A stretch of DNA of 62,000 nt from Apostichopus japonicus (lineage: Eukaryota; Echinodermata; Holothuroidea; Aspidochirotida; Stichopodidae), in assembly GCF_037975245.1 (NCBI RefSeq), contig NC_092570.1:5025001-5087000 (forward strand). Direction: 5' to 3'. The notes beneath the pieces are model-generated. The model saw nothing but the letters and a program-made list of their open reading frames with translations. It was not told the DNA's origin and ran no database searches. The translations under genes and the position numbers were made by a program. This document shows, piece after piece, positions 45,018 through 60,000 of this stretch. Position 1 is the stretch's first letter; each line of letters opens with the position of its first letter.

Positions 45018-48000
45018 TTTTCCCCTCTTCTTTACAATAACCATAATCTGAATTTCATTAAAGGATATCGACAAAGTACTAACTCTATATCTTTGAATTG
45101 CTATCCCCTCTTGATCATACTGCCTGTCAGACACTTAGTTCTTTACTCAGTCTTCTAATTATGCAGAAAATTATAATAAACTACTGGGAAAATTATGTTA
45201 CAATGGAAACAAACCTTTGTCAAAGGATCCTGCATGTCTTTGATCTTCACTTCGAGATTTCATTGTGGCAGGATTGACTCTCTGTGTTGCTTGATAGACT
45301 GACAGATCATTCTGTGGCTGATGAGAACCTGAAGAAAAAAAAACACAATCCTGTTATCTACACAAGTATCTGTTTGTGTTCATATAAACCATGTTTGATC
45401 TGAAACTGACCGATCATTCTGAGGCTCATTACAACCTGTAATGATACACAATTATTGCACATACACTGCGCTTAACAACCTAGTTGCATTGAATATAAAC
45501 CACGTTTGATCTGATACAGGCAGATCATTCCTGAGGCTAATGATATTCGAAAAGATATACAATTATTATATGTACTTAGGTAGATGGTTGAACACAAACC
45601 ATGTTTGATCTGTAACAGTCAGATTACTCTGTGGCTGAGAACTTTAAAAACATTATTATATGTACACAATCTAAAGGAATCTGTTCTGAATAAATTCATT
45701 AAATTTCCATTCATGCATTAACATTTATGCACAAACATTCAGCTTTAACAATTATGCAGTTTGTTGCAAATAAATCCCAAAAGTAAATGGTGACGAAAAC
45801 TTCAGACATATACAACTAGTTATACTAATATATATTCCCAAAACAGGCAGACTGTACAATGAATTACTGTTGCAAACCTTGAGAATATGTCCATGTTGGT
45901 AACATGTGATTCTCTTCTCTTTCAAATTCTCTCCGCCGCACAATCCTGCCAAAGAATGTAAAACTTGTAAAACACAAAAACAAAAACAAGACAAGCTTCC
46001 ATAGTCACTAGAAGTTGTATTATTATGAAACAAACCTACATTTTAATATATCTGACTGCTGTAAAATGATTGTCTTGGTATCATGCAGACAAGTTTATGG
46101 TAAAAGCCTGTTTGACTGTTTTCACAATGTTGCTATGTAAACTGCATTTCACACTTATTTTGTGCTATTTTTACCGTATCTCAGAGTTTCAGCCACCTGG
46201 AATATCTACCGATGAGTTTGGAAGAAAGGGTAGAATTGTCATGCAACTCATTTGCTCCAAAGAGAGTTAATTGAAATTAAACCTTCCCCGTAAAAACCAG
46301 GAATGTAGAAGTGACATGTTGCAACTGCATGTATTGGAAGACATTCACCTCAACATAAAGCAACAATCACATTTTTGGCAAAGTTTAGGTAACCCCGTTA
46401 AATTTTCCAAAACTTGTCTTTTGTTTTCAAGTTTTCTGGGGGATTGGGGAGGGGGGTCTATACTATACCAAAAAACTAAGGAAAACATGACTAATTTCAA
46501 CATTCTGAAAGTCAAACATGCTCACAGATGTCTATATAAGAACCTTTCCAGGGGCATATCTCACAAAAAGTAAAATCATTGTAGCTTGAATCTAATAATA
46601 ATAATAATAAAGAAGTTCTTAGTATAGCACCAAATACCAAGAGGCCTCTAGGCGCTTTACAAAACCTAAAACAAATAAAAAGACAGAGAAATCAAAGGAA
46701 TAAAAAATCTAGCAGGTTATTGTTTCATATTTAATTCGTTTTGAGAATGAGATAAAGAGAGGTGATGATTTAGGTTTATCTCACCTCTCACCCTTCTTGA
46801 TGGTTGCAAATGCATCCTCTGCGGTAAATGGTGATGGTACTTTCGGTGCTCGGATTCTGCCTCTCATCATCTGTCCAGAATATTCCGAGGACTTTGAAGA
46901 GGTTTCGTCTAAACTCTCAGGAACACCAAGCAAAGTAGAGTAGAGCTGAAATGAGGGATCAAGTTGTCGAAAATTAAAATAAGTAAATGTTGAAGTTGAG
47001 GGCTAAATGTAACTTAGTTGTTATAATTGCAGAACTTGCAATCCTGAAGTAAAGAGTTACAGTCCCATTCTTTACTCAATAGTTTCAATACACTTTTAAA
47101 ATTGAAAATGAAAAGTGTTCCATGTATAGATAGATACATGGTAACTAAGTAATCAAAAATGAGACTTTTGACTGAAATCCAGCAAGGGTTAGTTGGAGAA
47201 TACTTGCAACTGCATAACTCAGTTGGTAGAGCATGGTTTGGTTAATCCTAATGTCATTTTGCTCCAATACAATTCTAGACAATTATTTCTTGTAACATAT
47301 GTAAACAGTGAGCCCTCCTTTAATCAAAAGCGGGTGCTGTTATATCGGTCCTTTCTAGGTCCTCAACAAGTGAAATCTCCACAAAGTACCTGCACATCCA
47401 ATCGGAAAGTTTCTTTGAGGTATTTTCAATCACGTGCGCTAGATTGAGCATAGGCTTTGAGCGTCGGTGAGATTGCATGCAAGTCCACCAAAAACAGAAT
47501 GTACTAAACTTGTTCCTGCAATTCTCATAAGTATGGATCTTTCTTGACATATTTTCACAACTAGCACAAGGATTGAGATATATGTTACAGTGCTATACAG
47601 CATCTCTGGAATTCTGTAAAACAGGATAGATCACACGCACTACGACCCAGAGCCGTAGCTATGGCAACGTTAGGACTGATGAGACAGCTCCCTACGCAGG
47701 AACACTGAAGATCTCCATTACAGCTAAGTTTATCTTGAATTGATTTATCATTAAATGTTATAGTCATGTGTTCCACTTCAGTGATCATACCACGTCAGTT
47801 CTACCGTAAAGATTACGATCAGCTCCTGATCAAAATATTTAATTGAGGCAAAGACTCAAACCTTATCAAACTGTCGCAGAGACTGCTCTGACAACCTTCT
47901 CCGGAGTTCTTCGTTTGCCTGGGCCATTCTATAAATCTCTCCGTCCATGGCATCCTTTAAGTACTGAGAGTAAGACTGAATTTCACCTACAAAACTTTGC

Positions 48001-51000
48001 AGCTGAAAAATAAAAGAAATTCTCTTCTTGACTACAATTAAGACAAAAGGCACATTATGCATTATTTCCGTAAAAGTCTGTTTCATATTGAACTACTTGA
48101 TACATTTTGATCACAAAAGATGTTTATTAATTCACCTTTGGTACAGGTAAAATTGATACGATCAAATTACCTCATTTTCATGATTTTCTACTGCTTCTGG
48201 TCCCATTCCAGCATCTACTTTAGAATTTCGACGTTTAGACTGTGTTCTGGGGGCTTCTCGCGGAGGGAGAAACCCTTTGGTGGGAAATTGCATGTATTTG
48301 GAAGACACATTGCCCGAGGAGACAGGTGGCAGTACAATCCCCGTTTGGTCAGTTCTTCCCTCCATGGGCTATAATAAACAACATTGCAGTCATATGCATG
48401 AATGTCAAATAATAAATAATCATAATGCATGAATATTCACGCATATGCAAGAATGTCAAATCATAAATAATAATACTACATGAATATTCACGCACTCAGT
48501 ACAGCATCATAGGGAAAGTGTATTACATAATCACCATCCAGAGAGAGAGAGCAACTATTATTATAGAATAAGGACAGCACACTTGTACGTGACCAGATTG
48601 TGGGTCTTCAGATTCAACATTGCTATAAGGATACAGACTATTAAAATGTTAAAGTTGCAATTTATTGTAATGCAGTTTTGTGAAAAATTAATTAGCCAAG
48701 CAATATAGAGAAATAAACAAAGTGCATCCCTGTTTCAGGGGAGGGGCAGAGAGAGGCAGAAGAGCCCAGCTGATTTCCAATATGTTAGTTATTCTTTTGC
48801 TGCATTCCCTTAGATATTTATAAACCCTGCCCCAGTTTTACTGTCATGATACGTAGGTCGTTAAAATGATGGAATCAATTACGCTCAAAGCTTGCCCTGT
48901 CAAATCTCAGATTTGAGCGAGGGTAAAGAATCCTGCTGTAGTCTTCTTACCTTTCCTCATACTGCCGTACCTCAGCTGTACATTTTGAGGCCTTACGACC
49001 TGATATTAAAATGTAAATTTCCACATGGAAAGGACCATACAATATACTCACTACTCTGTGAAGCTGGCTTCTCCTTTTCTCTTGGACGGACGACCAGTCT
49101 GTTTGATAAGCTGCAGGTGTTTTGTAGTCATTTCTTTGATGATTTTGACGCAGATTTTGATGCGGAAGTTGATCGGGTGTGTTGCCCTGCTTGGATCTAT
49201 CAGTGACAACCTTGGACTGACGGAGAACGTCATTTATCGGTTCACTCTTCAATGTGTCTAATTTTACCTGTCAAAGATGTCATGTTGACATTAGCAATCA
49301 CATATTATTGAGTTAATTCACTCATTCTATTATACAATGCTAACTATTTGGCAAAAAATGTAAAATTCAAAGAATTATGCATTCATTATTTCTTGCTACT
49401 TGAGTAAAAGACATTTACAAAAACACAACTTTAATTTGATGAAGTCAAATAAAGAACAAGTAGTACATAATCTTTGGTTGTACCCATGTCAATCTCTTTG
49501 TTAAATACACAGGTATATCCAGTTAAACGTACAAACATTAACAACTAACAAAAAGCAGCTCTTTAAGGTGGTAACAATTGTATAAATATAATTTTACTTT
49601 TAAACTATCTTGAAATAAAGTTTTGTTAACCCAAATATAATTGATTTACCTCTGCCTTATCCTCCTCTGCAAGGCTAAGCACATCTGACTGAACAAACTG
49701 CTCATTTACAGAGGCAGGATTTTTACAAACATTACCAACTAACAAAAAGCAGCTCTTTAAGGTGGTAACAATTGTATAAATATAATTTTACTTTTAAACT
49801 ATCTTGAAATAAAGTTTTGTTAACCCAAATATAATTGATTTACCTCTGCCTTATCCTCCTCTGCAAGGCTAAGCACATCTGACTGAACAAACTGCTCATT
49901 TACAGAGGCAGGATTTTTACAAACATTACCAACTAACAAAAAGCAGCTCTTTAAGGTGGTAACAATTGTATAAATATAATTTTACTTTTAAACTATCTTG
50001 AAATAGTTTTGTTAACCCAAATATATATTGATTTACCTCTGCCTTATCCTCCTCTGCAAGGCTAGGCACATCTGACTGTACATACTGCTCATTTACAGAA
50101 TCAAGACTTTTTCTAGCATGTTGACTAGGCTCTAAACGTTGTCCATATTGGTCAGTCCTGGGAAAAGAACTTGTGGCCATGTAGGGTTGTTCGCTGGCAT
50201 ACTTCAAGGTCACAATCTCTCTCGCTGCCTGAGCATTCTGTTCACGAAGTTTGTCCATCTCCATCAATAACTGCTCCTTGTCTTGGGTGAGAGCCAGGAG
50301 TCTTAGTTTCATATCGTCGTGAACATAATCGACTTCCGAGACTTCACTCGGAACGTCCTGGACCACAGGTTCCATTTGAATTTTACTAGTGAGTGAAAGA
50401 TATATAACTGTATGAGACAGTCTGTATGCAAAAAGTCACTTGCAATATTAAAATCATTTTTTTCCCATCTGAAATGGTCTTCCAAAACTGAGCTAAGCCT
50501 GTAAACTAGATAGCCCACCTGATGGGAACTTGGCGTATAGTGGTGAGGCACTTTGGCTTCACCCACATGCTCATGCAGCTGGTTAGCATATGTAACAATA
50601 ACAATCATTTAGGCATAATTTTCATATACCTTTGAGATTGTCTTTATATGTTAAACGACATGCACAAGCTCCAATTATGTCTGAAGACAGTGTGTTGTCC
50701 TCAAATTAAAACTCATTCCACTTTGAATGCTAGTAAGAATATTGAAATAATGACATAATCAAAAATCTCATACTATTAGGCTAGCCTTCATCTAACCAAG
50801 AAAATTGTTATGAAGTGTTAAGGAGTGTTAGCTCAGTGGTTAACGCAGGTGCCTTCCAATGATAAGGTCCCCTGTTCGAGTCACTCCAAGATTAATGTAT
50901 GTCCTCCAGTTACAGAGTTGTTGACAATTCATAATCATGGACGTTAAATATGACTGTAAGAGACTGACTTCGGTCAGCTTGTGGCTTTGATAAGCCAATT

Positions 51001-54000
51001 CGGCTTCTTCGCGAGTTCCTACTTGCAGGAGGATACATACATACATGGCATGTTGCATCTTCGCATGGAGTCTGTACCAATTTGAATATTACTAACAATG
51101 CATCTACATCCCTCCATCTCATATTTACACCTACAGCAACGATGAACATTAGAAACGAAGAATATGTTAATGATATAGAAAGGAACTGAAAATAATTGCA
51201 CAACATTCTATGCATATGATCTGTGGGACATCTTAACAGACCTCTGCAGACAACGAAAAGACTATATCAATTCTCTGGAATGAACTAATTAAATTATATT
51301 TATTATTCTCACAACTATGGATGTTTTGAGCTCTTACATGGTAGGCACTGTATTATGCTCTCTACCCTCTGGTTTTTTACTATCCTTCCTCCTTTCTGCT
51401 TCCTCTTTGCTATCAGCTGTATCGATTGACTGATGATCCATCATAAGCATCTGAGTCTCCTGTGAAGAAAGAAAGAAAAAACATTCAACTTCATGTTATA
51501 GTAAAACATAAAATACTTTAAAGTACTGAAAAAACAGAGCATCTGCCTTCTATTCTTTTAATTATCTACACATGTTTAATAAATTAGGAATCAGGAAACG
51601 TTTTAACTCATAACAGCAAGAGATGCAAACTATTCCATGTGAATGTTCTTCAACATGAACAACATATACATATATATATCTACATATATATATTTATATA
51701 TTATATATTTATATATATATATATATATATATATCTAGATATCAATATATCTATATCTGAATAGAATGTTTTGGAGGAGGAGGGTGGTGGTACACTTCTT
51801 TTGTTATAATTTGTATTATTCAGTGAAGTTACAACAACAATGAGACTGTTACTAGCTTCTTGGGTTAATTTTTTTCTTTGGGTTAATTTTTTTTTCTGAA
51901 ACTAATTCAATCGAGTCGTTTCCCACCTTATCGATGATCTTCTGCTGTAAGGTATCGATCTTCTTTAATAACTGCGGAATTTCTGACGAACACTGACAGT
52001 CGTTAGGAAGTTGAGATTGTAGAGAGTTTCCCTTTACCATACTAGCTGCAGAGATTTCATCATTAACTGCGTTGATTAAAGTCACCATGGAAAGAAAAGT
52101 CTACAACGATAACAAGAAACACATACGGTCAATATCACACCACATAAAACCAGGGATGCCTCCACATAGCTACTTGTTGTAATGTTCATAACATTTTTTG
52201 GGGGGCAAAATTATTGTATGTTTCATGATGGTCAATACTCAATCTACTACAATATCACAATAGTGAAGAGATAACAACAGGAGATAATTATGCTACAGAC
52301 CTGACTGTGGTTGTCTACAGACTCTGGTAAATCCTGACTTTCACCATCTGCTCTAAGCTTCCTCAATTCCTGCGTAAATCAGAGAATTTACAAATTACTT
52401 AAGTAAAAATATCAGCTCAGTCATCATGACTTTATTGAAGTACATTATTTTTCAAATTTTCAATTACATGTTGTTGATAATAAAAAACATCTTCATCAAA
52501 ATATTTCAAAAAAACTTTCCCACAAAAACTCAGTCACAAAAATAAGAATCAAACAAATCTGACTCACAAAGAGCAGCTGTTCTGTAAAATAACCTAGGAT
52601 GAAGCAAAAATATTAATATTATTAATATATGTAGCAAATTTTGCATTCAGTTACTTACTTTCTTCATCATTATAACTTGATCTTGATATCGTTCCACTTC
52701 TGACTTGAGCAATTCATTTTCATTGTTTGAAACAGACATGGACTTGTTTATAGTGTCAATTGTCTGTTGACAGAAAGTATGAATAGTACATTATAAAATT
52801 TTAGCGACTTTGAACAGAATTGTTTTCCTTTCAAGAGGCTTTCAATAATTTGTCTGATTGAAAGAGTTTGATGTCATAGAGCCTGAAAGTCTATATTTGT
52901 AATAAAACTGTCTCCTTATTTTTCCTTTAAAATTTCCCATGACAGGAATGATTCATATCACATGAGAGGTCAAAACACATCGTTCTTGGGGTGTTACAGA
53001 CAAAATGGAATCATTCCTCAGACACACGTTTTTAGTTTCATAATGCTCTCTTCGTGGATGTTACATCATTGGATTGGTTTTGGGGGAAGGGGAGGGGAGG
53101 GGGAGGAAGGGGGAGGGAGGAGCAAGGGTGGGAAAGTTATTAACAACATAAAATTATGAAACCTCAATTAATGAACACTTTTCAGCAATGCAATATTTGG
53201 AAAGGAGGAAATATTTAATTGTGGCTAGAACAGGAGTTTGAAACAAGTGACCCAGAATTACAGGTTCTGTGCTCTATAAATTCACCTATCTAATAGCTTA
53301 TCCTTATCTTTTGAAATGAATTTAAACTTCTATTAACTGTAAGTAATAAGACATTTCTAAAAAATAATAACCAAGAAAAAGGTGAATAATTATATGTAAC
53401 AATTAGAGCTAGATTATGAGAGATTTCAGCTTACTTTATTATCTGAAACTGTTGTGAGGAAGCAGCTTACAGATGGTGTACTAACCTTTTGCTTTTCTTG
53501 AACTGTGTGTTCCAACCTGAAAGGTAAAATGAAATTCTTTTTGTAGAGCGCAGTAATATTGCTTTCGTACTCTGCAAGTGAAATCTGGAATGAAAGTTCT
53601 AATACCAAGCAAAGTAACATGTTACAAAATTTTATGATAAAACTCTTTTAGAAAAGTGCAACGAAACTGTCCCTCCTCCCATTGACCACTCACTTCCACA
53701 GGCCACTGCTAAAGTTGCTTACTGCCCTGCATGACAACACTCACAGATTTAATAATACTTTTATTAAGTTGAAGACAACAACTCACTTGACCATATTTTC
53801 AGCCTGTCTAGTAATTGCTTTTTCTATTCTAATTAGCTCCTCTTCCAAGTCTTGGATGGCTGAAAATTTAGAGAAAATAACAGAAAATGAGATTAAATTT
53901 GTGGATGTTCTTAATCCGGATTGAGAAGTATAAGTCCTTGGTACACAACTACGTAGTTATGAACTATCAATGAACTTTAAGTATCAGAAGACATATGAAA

Positions 54001-57000
54001 AGTGATCAAGTGTCTTACATGTATAATTTCCTAATGTTATAATTCTGTTATACCCTAATTTGTGATTTACGTGAAGGGTGTGATTTATGTGAAGGGTGTG
54101 ATTTATGTGAAGGGGTGTTTCAGTCGGCAATTGTATCAATATATTTTTCTGTTCTATACACCCACATGTCCGAGTTCTTTATGGAGTCAAGTACCTAGCT
54201 GTTATCCTCGCCTAAATTAACAAAGTTAGCACTATTCCCTTGTTGGTCAGGGGAACAGTGACACACATCAGACATTGAACTTATATTGAGGAATTATTAT
54301 CTATCAAATAACTTATTTACAAAGGCCAAACTAATAAGCTAAGAAAAAAGCCTTTTTTTTCATGAATCAGTTGTGCTTTCAAAAGTTTATGATTAGCAAA
54401 ATTTCAACAGCATACAAAATAGAATGATAATGATACTGACAAAAATCTTCAACTTAAATGTCACTTTGATATGACATTGGAAATTGCATCAGACTGTGTT
54501 CATCATATTTCTTCTTTAATTTAGGTTAAAGTTATGAGCATCACTGCAAATCTCTTCCAATAATGGTCAATCAATTTGAAATGTTTTGAAACATTTTACT
54601 CTCACCATCAAAAGTATATTCCCTAACTGAGCCAATTACTTAATTTCCAACAGAAAACTCAACTTCTTGGAGGAATGAAAAATAACAGAAGTTTAAGTAC
54701 TTTCATTAAGTTTTTTTCGTTCAGCAATTACTCAACCAATGGCCTCTAAAGTTAACCTTACTAGATTCTCCTTCTGCTCTGATGCGATGTAAAACATTCA
54801 CAATTTCCTCAGCAGCGTGCTTCCAATGACTTCCAAGTGATTTGTTCTGACTGCGAAGCATTTTAGCTATGAGAAGAAAAAGCGAAGATAAAAGAATTGA
54901 TAATTAATATATCCATTGTGCTGATCATTCATTTACATACTGCAATAGATCTGTTTGAATCTTAAACAAAGATGTCAGGAGATTACTGGAACCAAAAACA
55001 TGTAGGAACTTCAATTTCACTTAATTTCTTTTAAATGTTTTTATATTCCTTCTTTTTGTACACCGATATTTAAGGTTCATTGATAAATGGAGCAACAGAC
55101 TGTTCTGTATATGAGAGGTTAATGAAAATAACCCTCACCACCCACTTTGATAATAGGCTTTAAGTTGTTTTACCAAAATGCAAAGCAACCCTTTGCTTCA
55201 TTTAATTACTGATTAAATGCAATTATTTGTTTCTACAGACAGAGAATTTCACCGCACATAACAGTTTAATTTTCCCCGGATGTCAAATGACTGACTGATA
55301 CTTACCACTATACAACAACTTGAACTTTTCAACAACTTTCTCTTTTAAGTTTGACTTTTGTCTGAAAGAAAATATAAAGTAAATTTATGAATCAGCACAA
55401 ATTAAAGGTAAAGCAACTCTAATGCACATTCAATTGTATGAGACATTCCCATACATGGTGAGTAAAAGTTCAAACACATATTGTACTTTCAAATTATATT
55501 ATCTTTTTGTCTATGGCTTGCTGCAACTGAGCCACAAAAATGATGTACAATTGCCAGGGATTACTATGTTAAGTTCATCATACAATTGGCAGGTGCATAC
55601 AGTGCAAATGTAGGAAGGACTGTAGGTTGTCAAAGCATTTTCACACAAAGTGTTATAACATCATGCACAGCACATGGATCTATAATCTCATAGAACTGAT
55701 ATTGCCTATTATAGATATGGTAGTAATATGTATGTATGTATTCATACATATTAAGACACACCCACACCCACATTAAGACACACCCACATTAAGACACATG
55801 CAATAATACATATTAAGACACACCCACATTGTGTTATTACACATTATTCAATGACAAAAGAAAATGGACTGCCAAATTAAGAGGTAGCACATAAACTTGG
55901 CAACTATAAAATACTACTATTCTCATCTATGTTATATGTGTTTTCTCTTCGATTTCACTTTCTAATTTACATTACACATTCCATAATAAAAAAATATATG
56001 ACAACAGATGAAACATATACATAACTTCAAAAGTCACAAAGTTGGATTGATATTCAGCATAACTCTTTCTCTGCTAGGGTTGTGAATGAGTGGAACGGTT
56101 TACCTGAGAAAGTTGTACTTGCAAGTAGTGTGAAGGGGTTTAAGAATGCTTCGGACAAGCACTTTAAGCATTCCCAACCCTACATTCTTGCCAAAGAACC
56201 AGACGCTGGACTTCAAGCCGGGGGGCATTTTCCTTCCCAAAAGCTCACATTTCTCTTCAATTAGGGAGGACAGACTATGGTGCCTAGTTAGGGCACTATG
56301 GTACATCAAGAGAACTAAAACAATACGTACATCATCGAAGCTCTCAAGATGGTTTATATTGCTGATTAAACCCGTGCCTGAGAAAGTTATACTTGCAGGT
56401 AGTGTTAATGGGTTTCAGAATGCTTTGGACAAGCACTTTAAGCATTGTAATCAGGTCTGAGTGTTTGTGTCTTCAGTTTTTTTCCCCTCTCCTATAGGGT
56501 CCTTGATGGGGTCTTGAGTGTCCCTCCAGATCCTTTTTGTTCTATTACACTAAACTAAATAAACTAAACTATATCAACCTTATCTTATGATAATAAATAA
56601 CTGAACTCACTCTTGAAGATGTTGGATTGGTTTGCCTTTACTTGCTAAGCTATGCATCTCCTCCTTAAGCTTCTGTAGCTTATCGAATCCCATCCTAGTC
56701 ATTTCAATGTGGCTGCTGAACATTGCAGGAATAATAAAAAAACATAAGATTGAGAAAAGTGGAAAGGAAAAGAAACAGTCATCACTCTGTGATCGTAACC
56801 AATGAACCTTTCTTGTGGATTGGTTATTTATATCATTATCCAGTATATAAGTATGCATAGCTTCTTCAGCTCAAGGATCAACAACATACTCATTCAATTA
56901 ATGTTGAGGTCAAGTCCCTCTTGTGGAACCTTTCTTGTGGATTAGTTATTTATATCATTATACAGTATATAAGTATGCAACGCTTGATCAATGACATACT

Positions 57001-60000
57001 TATTAATTTGACGTTGAGGTCAAGTCCCTTTTTCCATATTTCGAGGTTAAGTCAAAATGCACAACACTATTAACAGATGTAAGTTTTATCTCCAACTGGC
57101 TAATGTTATATATCTGACATTCAACTACGTATTCATATATGTAAGTGATTCCTTAGATCTTGCAGGTGCAATCACATGATTTCAATCAAATGTGTTCAAT
57201 CAATGCAATCAAATGATTTCATCAGGAGTGTTAGCTCAGTGCCTTTCAATCATAAGATCCCGAGTTCGAGTCACTCCAAGATTAGATATGTCGTCCAGTT
57301 ACAGAGTTGTTGACAATTGACAATTCATAGACGTTAAATACGAATCTATGAGACTGACTTCGGTCAGCTTGCGGCTTTGATAAGCCAATGAAGGCTTCTA
57401 CGCGAGTTCCTGCTTGCAGGAGGATCTTAAAAAAATTACATACATTCCTGACTTCAGGGAGATGTACTGTACTAACCTTAATTCATCTACTTGGGGAGGT
57501 TTCTCTCCATCTTTGGATCCATACAACTCATCCTTCAACAATACAGAATAACAACAGTCACAGTCATCACACAATGTTCATGCCACACAAAACATCAAAC
57601 ACACCTCACTCATCAGGGGTCAGTTAACAAAACACAACTCACAAATGAACTATTAAAAATATGTAAGTACAGTTAAGATGCTTATAGTCAACATGCAAAC
57701 AACAATAAACGTTAAGACATCATTAGTATTCGCTCCAAATGTTTACCACCTAAATATTGCTTAAAGTTTGCAGAAGTACTTTGCTGGTGGTGGTTCTGTT
57801 TCCCCATATTAATTCCAGATATTGAAGAGTAATAAACAAGACTATTTAATTGTTTGACAGAGGTAAAATTACGTTAAGGGTGGCAGTAAAATGTATGCTG
57901 AGGTTTAAGCATTGGTGACCATTTTTTGACTTTCTAGCATATTTGGATTCCACTACTCGTTACCTTAAAGCCCTCATATAACCAGTTTGGACCAAGACTT
58001 GGGATATAGGGATATACACGCTAAAACGCTGTATTCTAGCAAAACCGTTGTCAATGCGAATTAATGGAATTATATACTCTGCGTGTCCTTACTGAAATTT
58101 GTCATAAATTTCATGAACAGTTTGAAAATTGAAAATTTTTAAAATCAACTCTTGCTTTATATTCTCACCAGACACTATTGTAATTAATCTTCAATTTTAG
58201 AATTTTTCATACTTTAAGTAAGAGACATCGTTCATCTTCGAGTGCCGTATACAAATTTGTATCCATACCTGAAGTGCAACAATAACTGAGCTCTTGAGAG
58301 GCCTGTGATATCTCACTGTATAAAACAATATTAACTAAAGAACACTTCTCTTTGAAGGATTTTAGATTTCAAATAGCTAGCCAGTAACTGATTAATAAAA
58401 CTACCATGTCCATCCATCCATCTTATTTTCCCTTCCCTCAAGAATTCTTGCCAATTAATATTTACCTGGTTATTATCAATTTTAAGAAAAAAGTCGTTCC
58501 TCAAATTACCTAAATATCTCATTTTCATTTTCCTGTTATCTCATTTTCAACTATTATGTCAGTTTAAAATAACAAAGAATAATTCTTGTTTACTGATAGG
58601 AAATTCTCAGCAAGGAGAAAAAGAATAAGCTTGCAATATACAAAAAAAACTTACAAGATTGGGTGAGTCAGAATCCAGCACCTACAGACAATGAAATATT
58701 AATATTGTTAATAGAAGTCCTGTCATAAATACTACAACATTCTCCACAAGAATAATCAGCAGTTATTTTTATTTTTACGACGCTTAAGCAACCACAAATG
58801 TGGGAGAAACCTGCAAGGGCTTATGGATTACAACTTACACGTCGGGTGGCTTCCAATTCAACATTTTAACTCAAATTTGGAATCTTTTCAATTTAGAAAG
58901 TCATTTCAGATGGGAAAACCGTAGATTGCTCTAGGATGAAAAACCCACCTTACTATGACCCGGCCAGGAATCAAGCCCCGAAACTCCAGATTGCTAAGCC
59001 TCATTGCTTCAAATGCCACCGCCTTTATCCACTCGGCCATAGCACCGGTTTAAAGATTTACTGTTGACACAAGTCAACTAAGAAGCAGTTTAAACAGTAG
59101 CAAGTTACCATGGAATGAACATTGAATTACTGCTTTTTCTAGTTTAACATTTAGATATTCCATAATTCATATTGCTGGGGCAAATCTTTGCTGGTTCCTT
59201 ATCTTTCTTTTAGAAATTATATTATTCCTCAGAGATACCATATAACCTCCTAAGAGTAATGTATTATAAAGGTGGCATGCACATGTATATATAAAGAGGA
59301 TCCTTCTACACACAAGTCAACTAAATTCATGAAATTAAGAAGAAAATGTACAAGTATATCAAAAGGTAAAAAAATAATAAACAGTAAAATCTTACCTCTG
59401 CTAATGACTTTAGCATCTGTAACAAAAGAAATAAGGAATCCACTTTAGCATATTAAAAGGCTGTATGATAGCATAGAACAAGTTTACCACCTCTTCCCTC
59501 TACAATGATAGCATAATTTGTCAAATGCAGTCTGGCCACTCTTCTTCCCGGTTGGCTGTTTTGTTACGTAGTGTGCCAGGACTGGAGTTGCTGCCTTTAA
59601 TCTCTATTACGGTTTGTTCTGCCATCTCTGATGCAAGAGCAATTTCCACCGCTGTTATATATGTTAACTTGTCCTGGGACAAAAGTTTTCTTTAGGATTT
59701 AGGCGTTAAATGTTCCTTCAGCACTTTTATTAAATCAGTGTACGTCTTATCAGATGGTTTATCCGGCATAAAAACTTTTTCATAGTCTGTACCTCTTGGC
59801 TCATATTAAGTTCAAAACCACCTTTTTACTGTCTTCAACACCATTAGCTACAAAACACTGTGCCATCTCTCTTCATAACTTCATAAGTCTTCACAACTTG
59901 AATCAAATTTTCCTAATCAAAGCCATTATTTAATAGAAATGTTGGAACTTTTTAAAAATAAAATCTAATTTGATGGAAAACTTTGTCGCCAGTGTTGTAT

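Noticed and set aside
47660-47710. CTGATGA box suggesting another hammerhead
   Set aside because: The second box reads GGAAC instead of GAAA and no stem II could be drawn; no PLE sequence nearby.
48892-49206. Plus-strand frame of 104 residues
   Set aside because: Antisense shadow of gene B exon 18.
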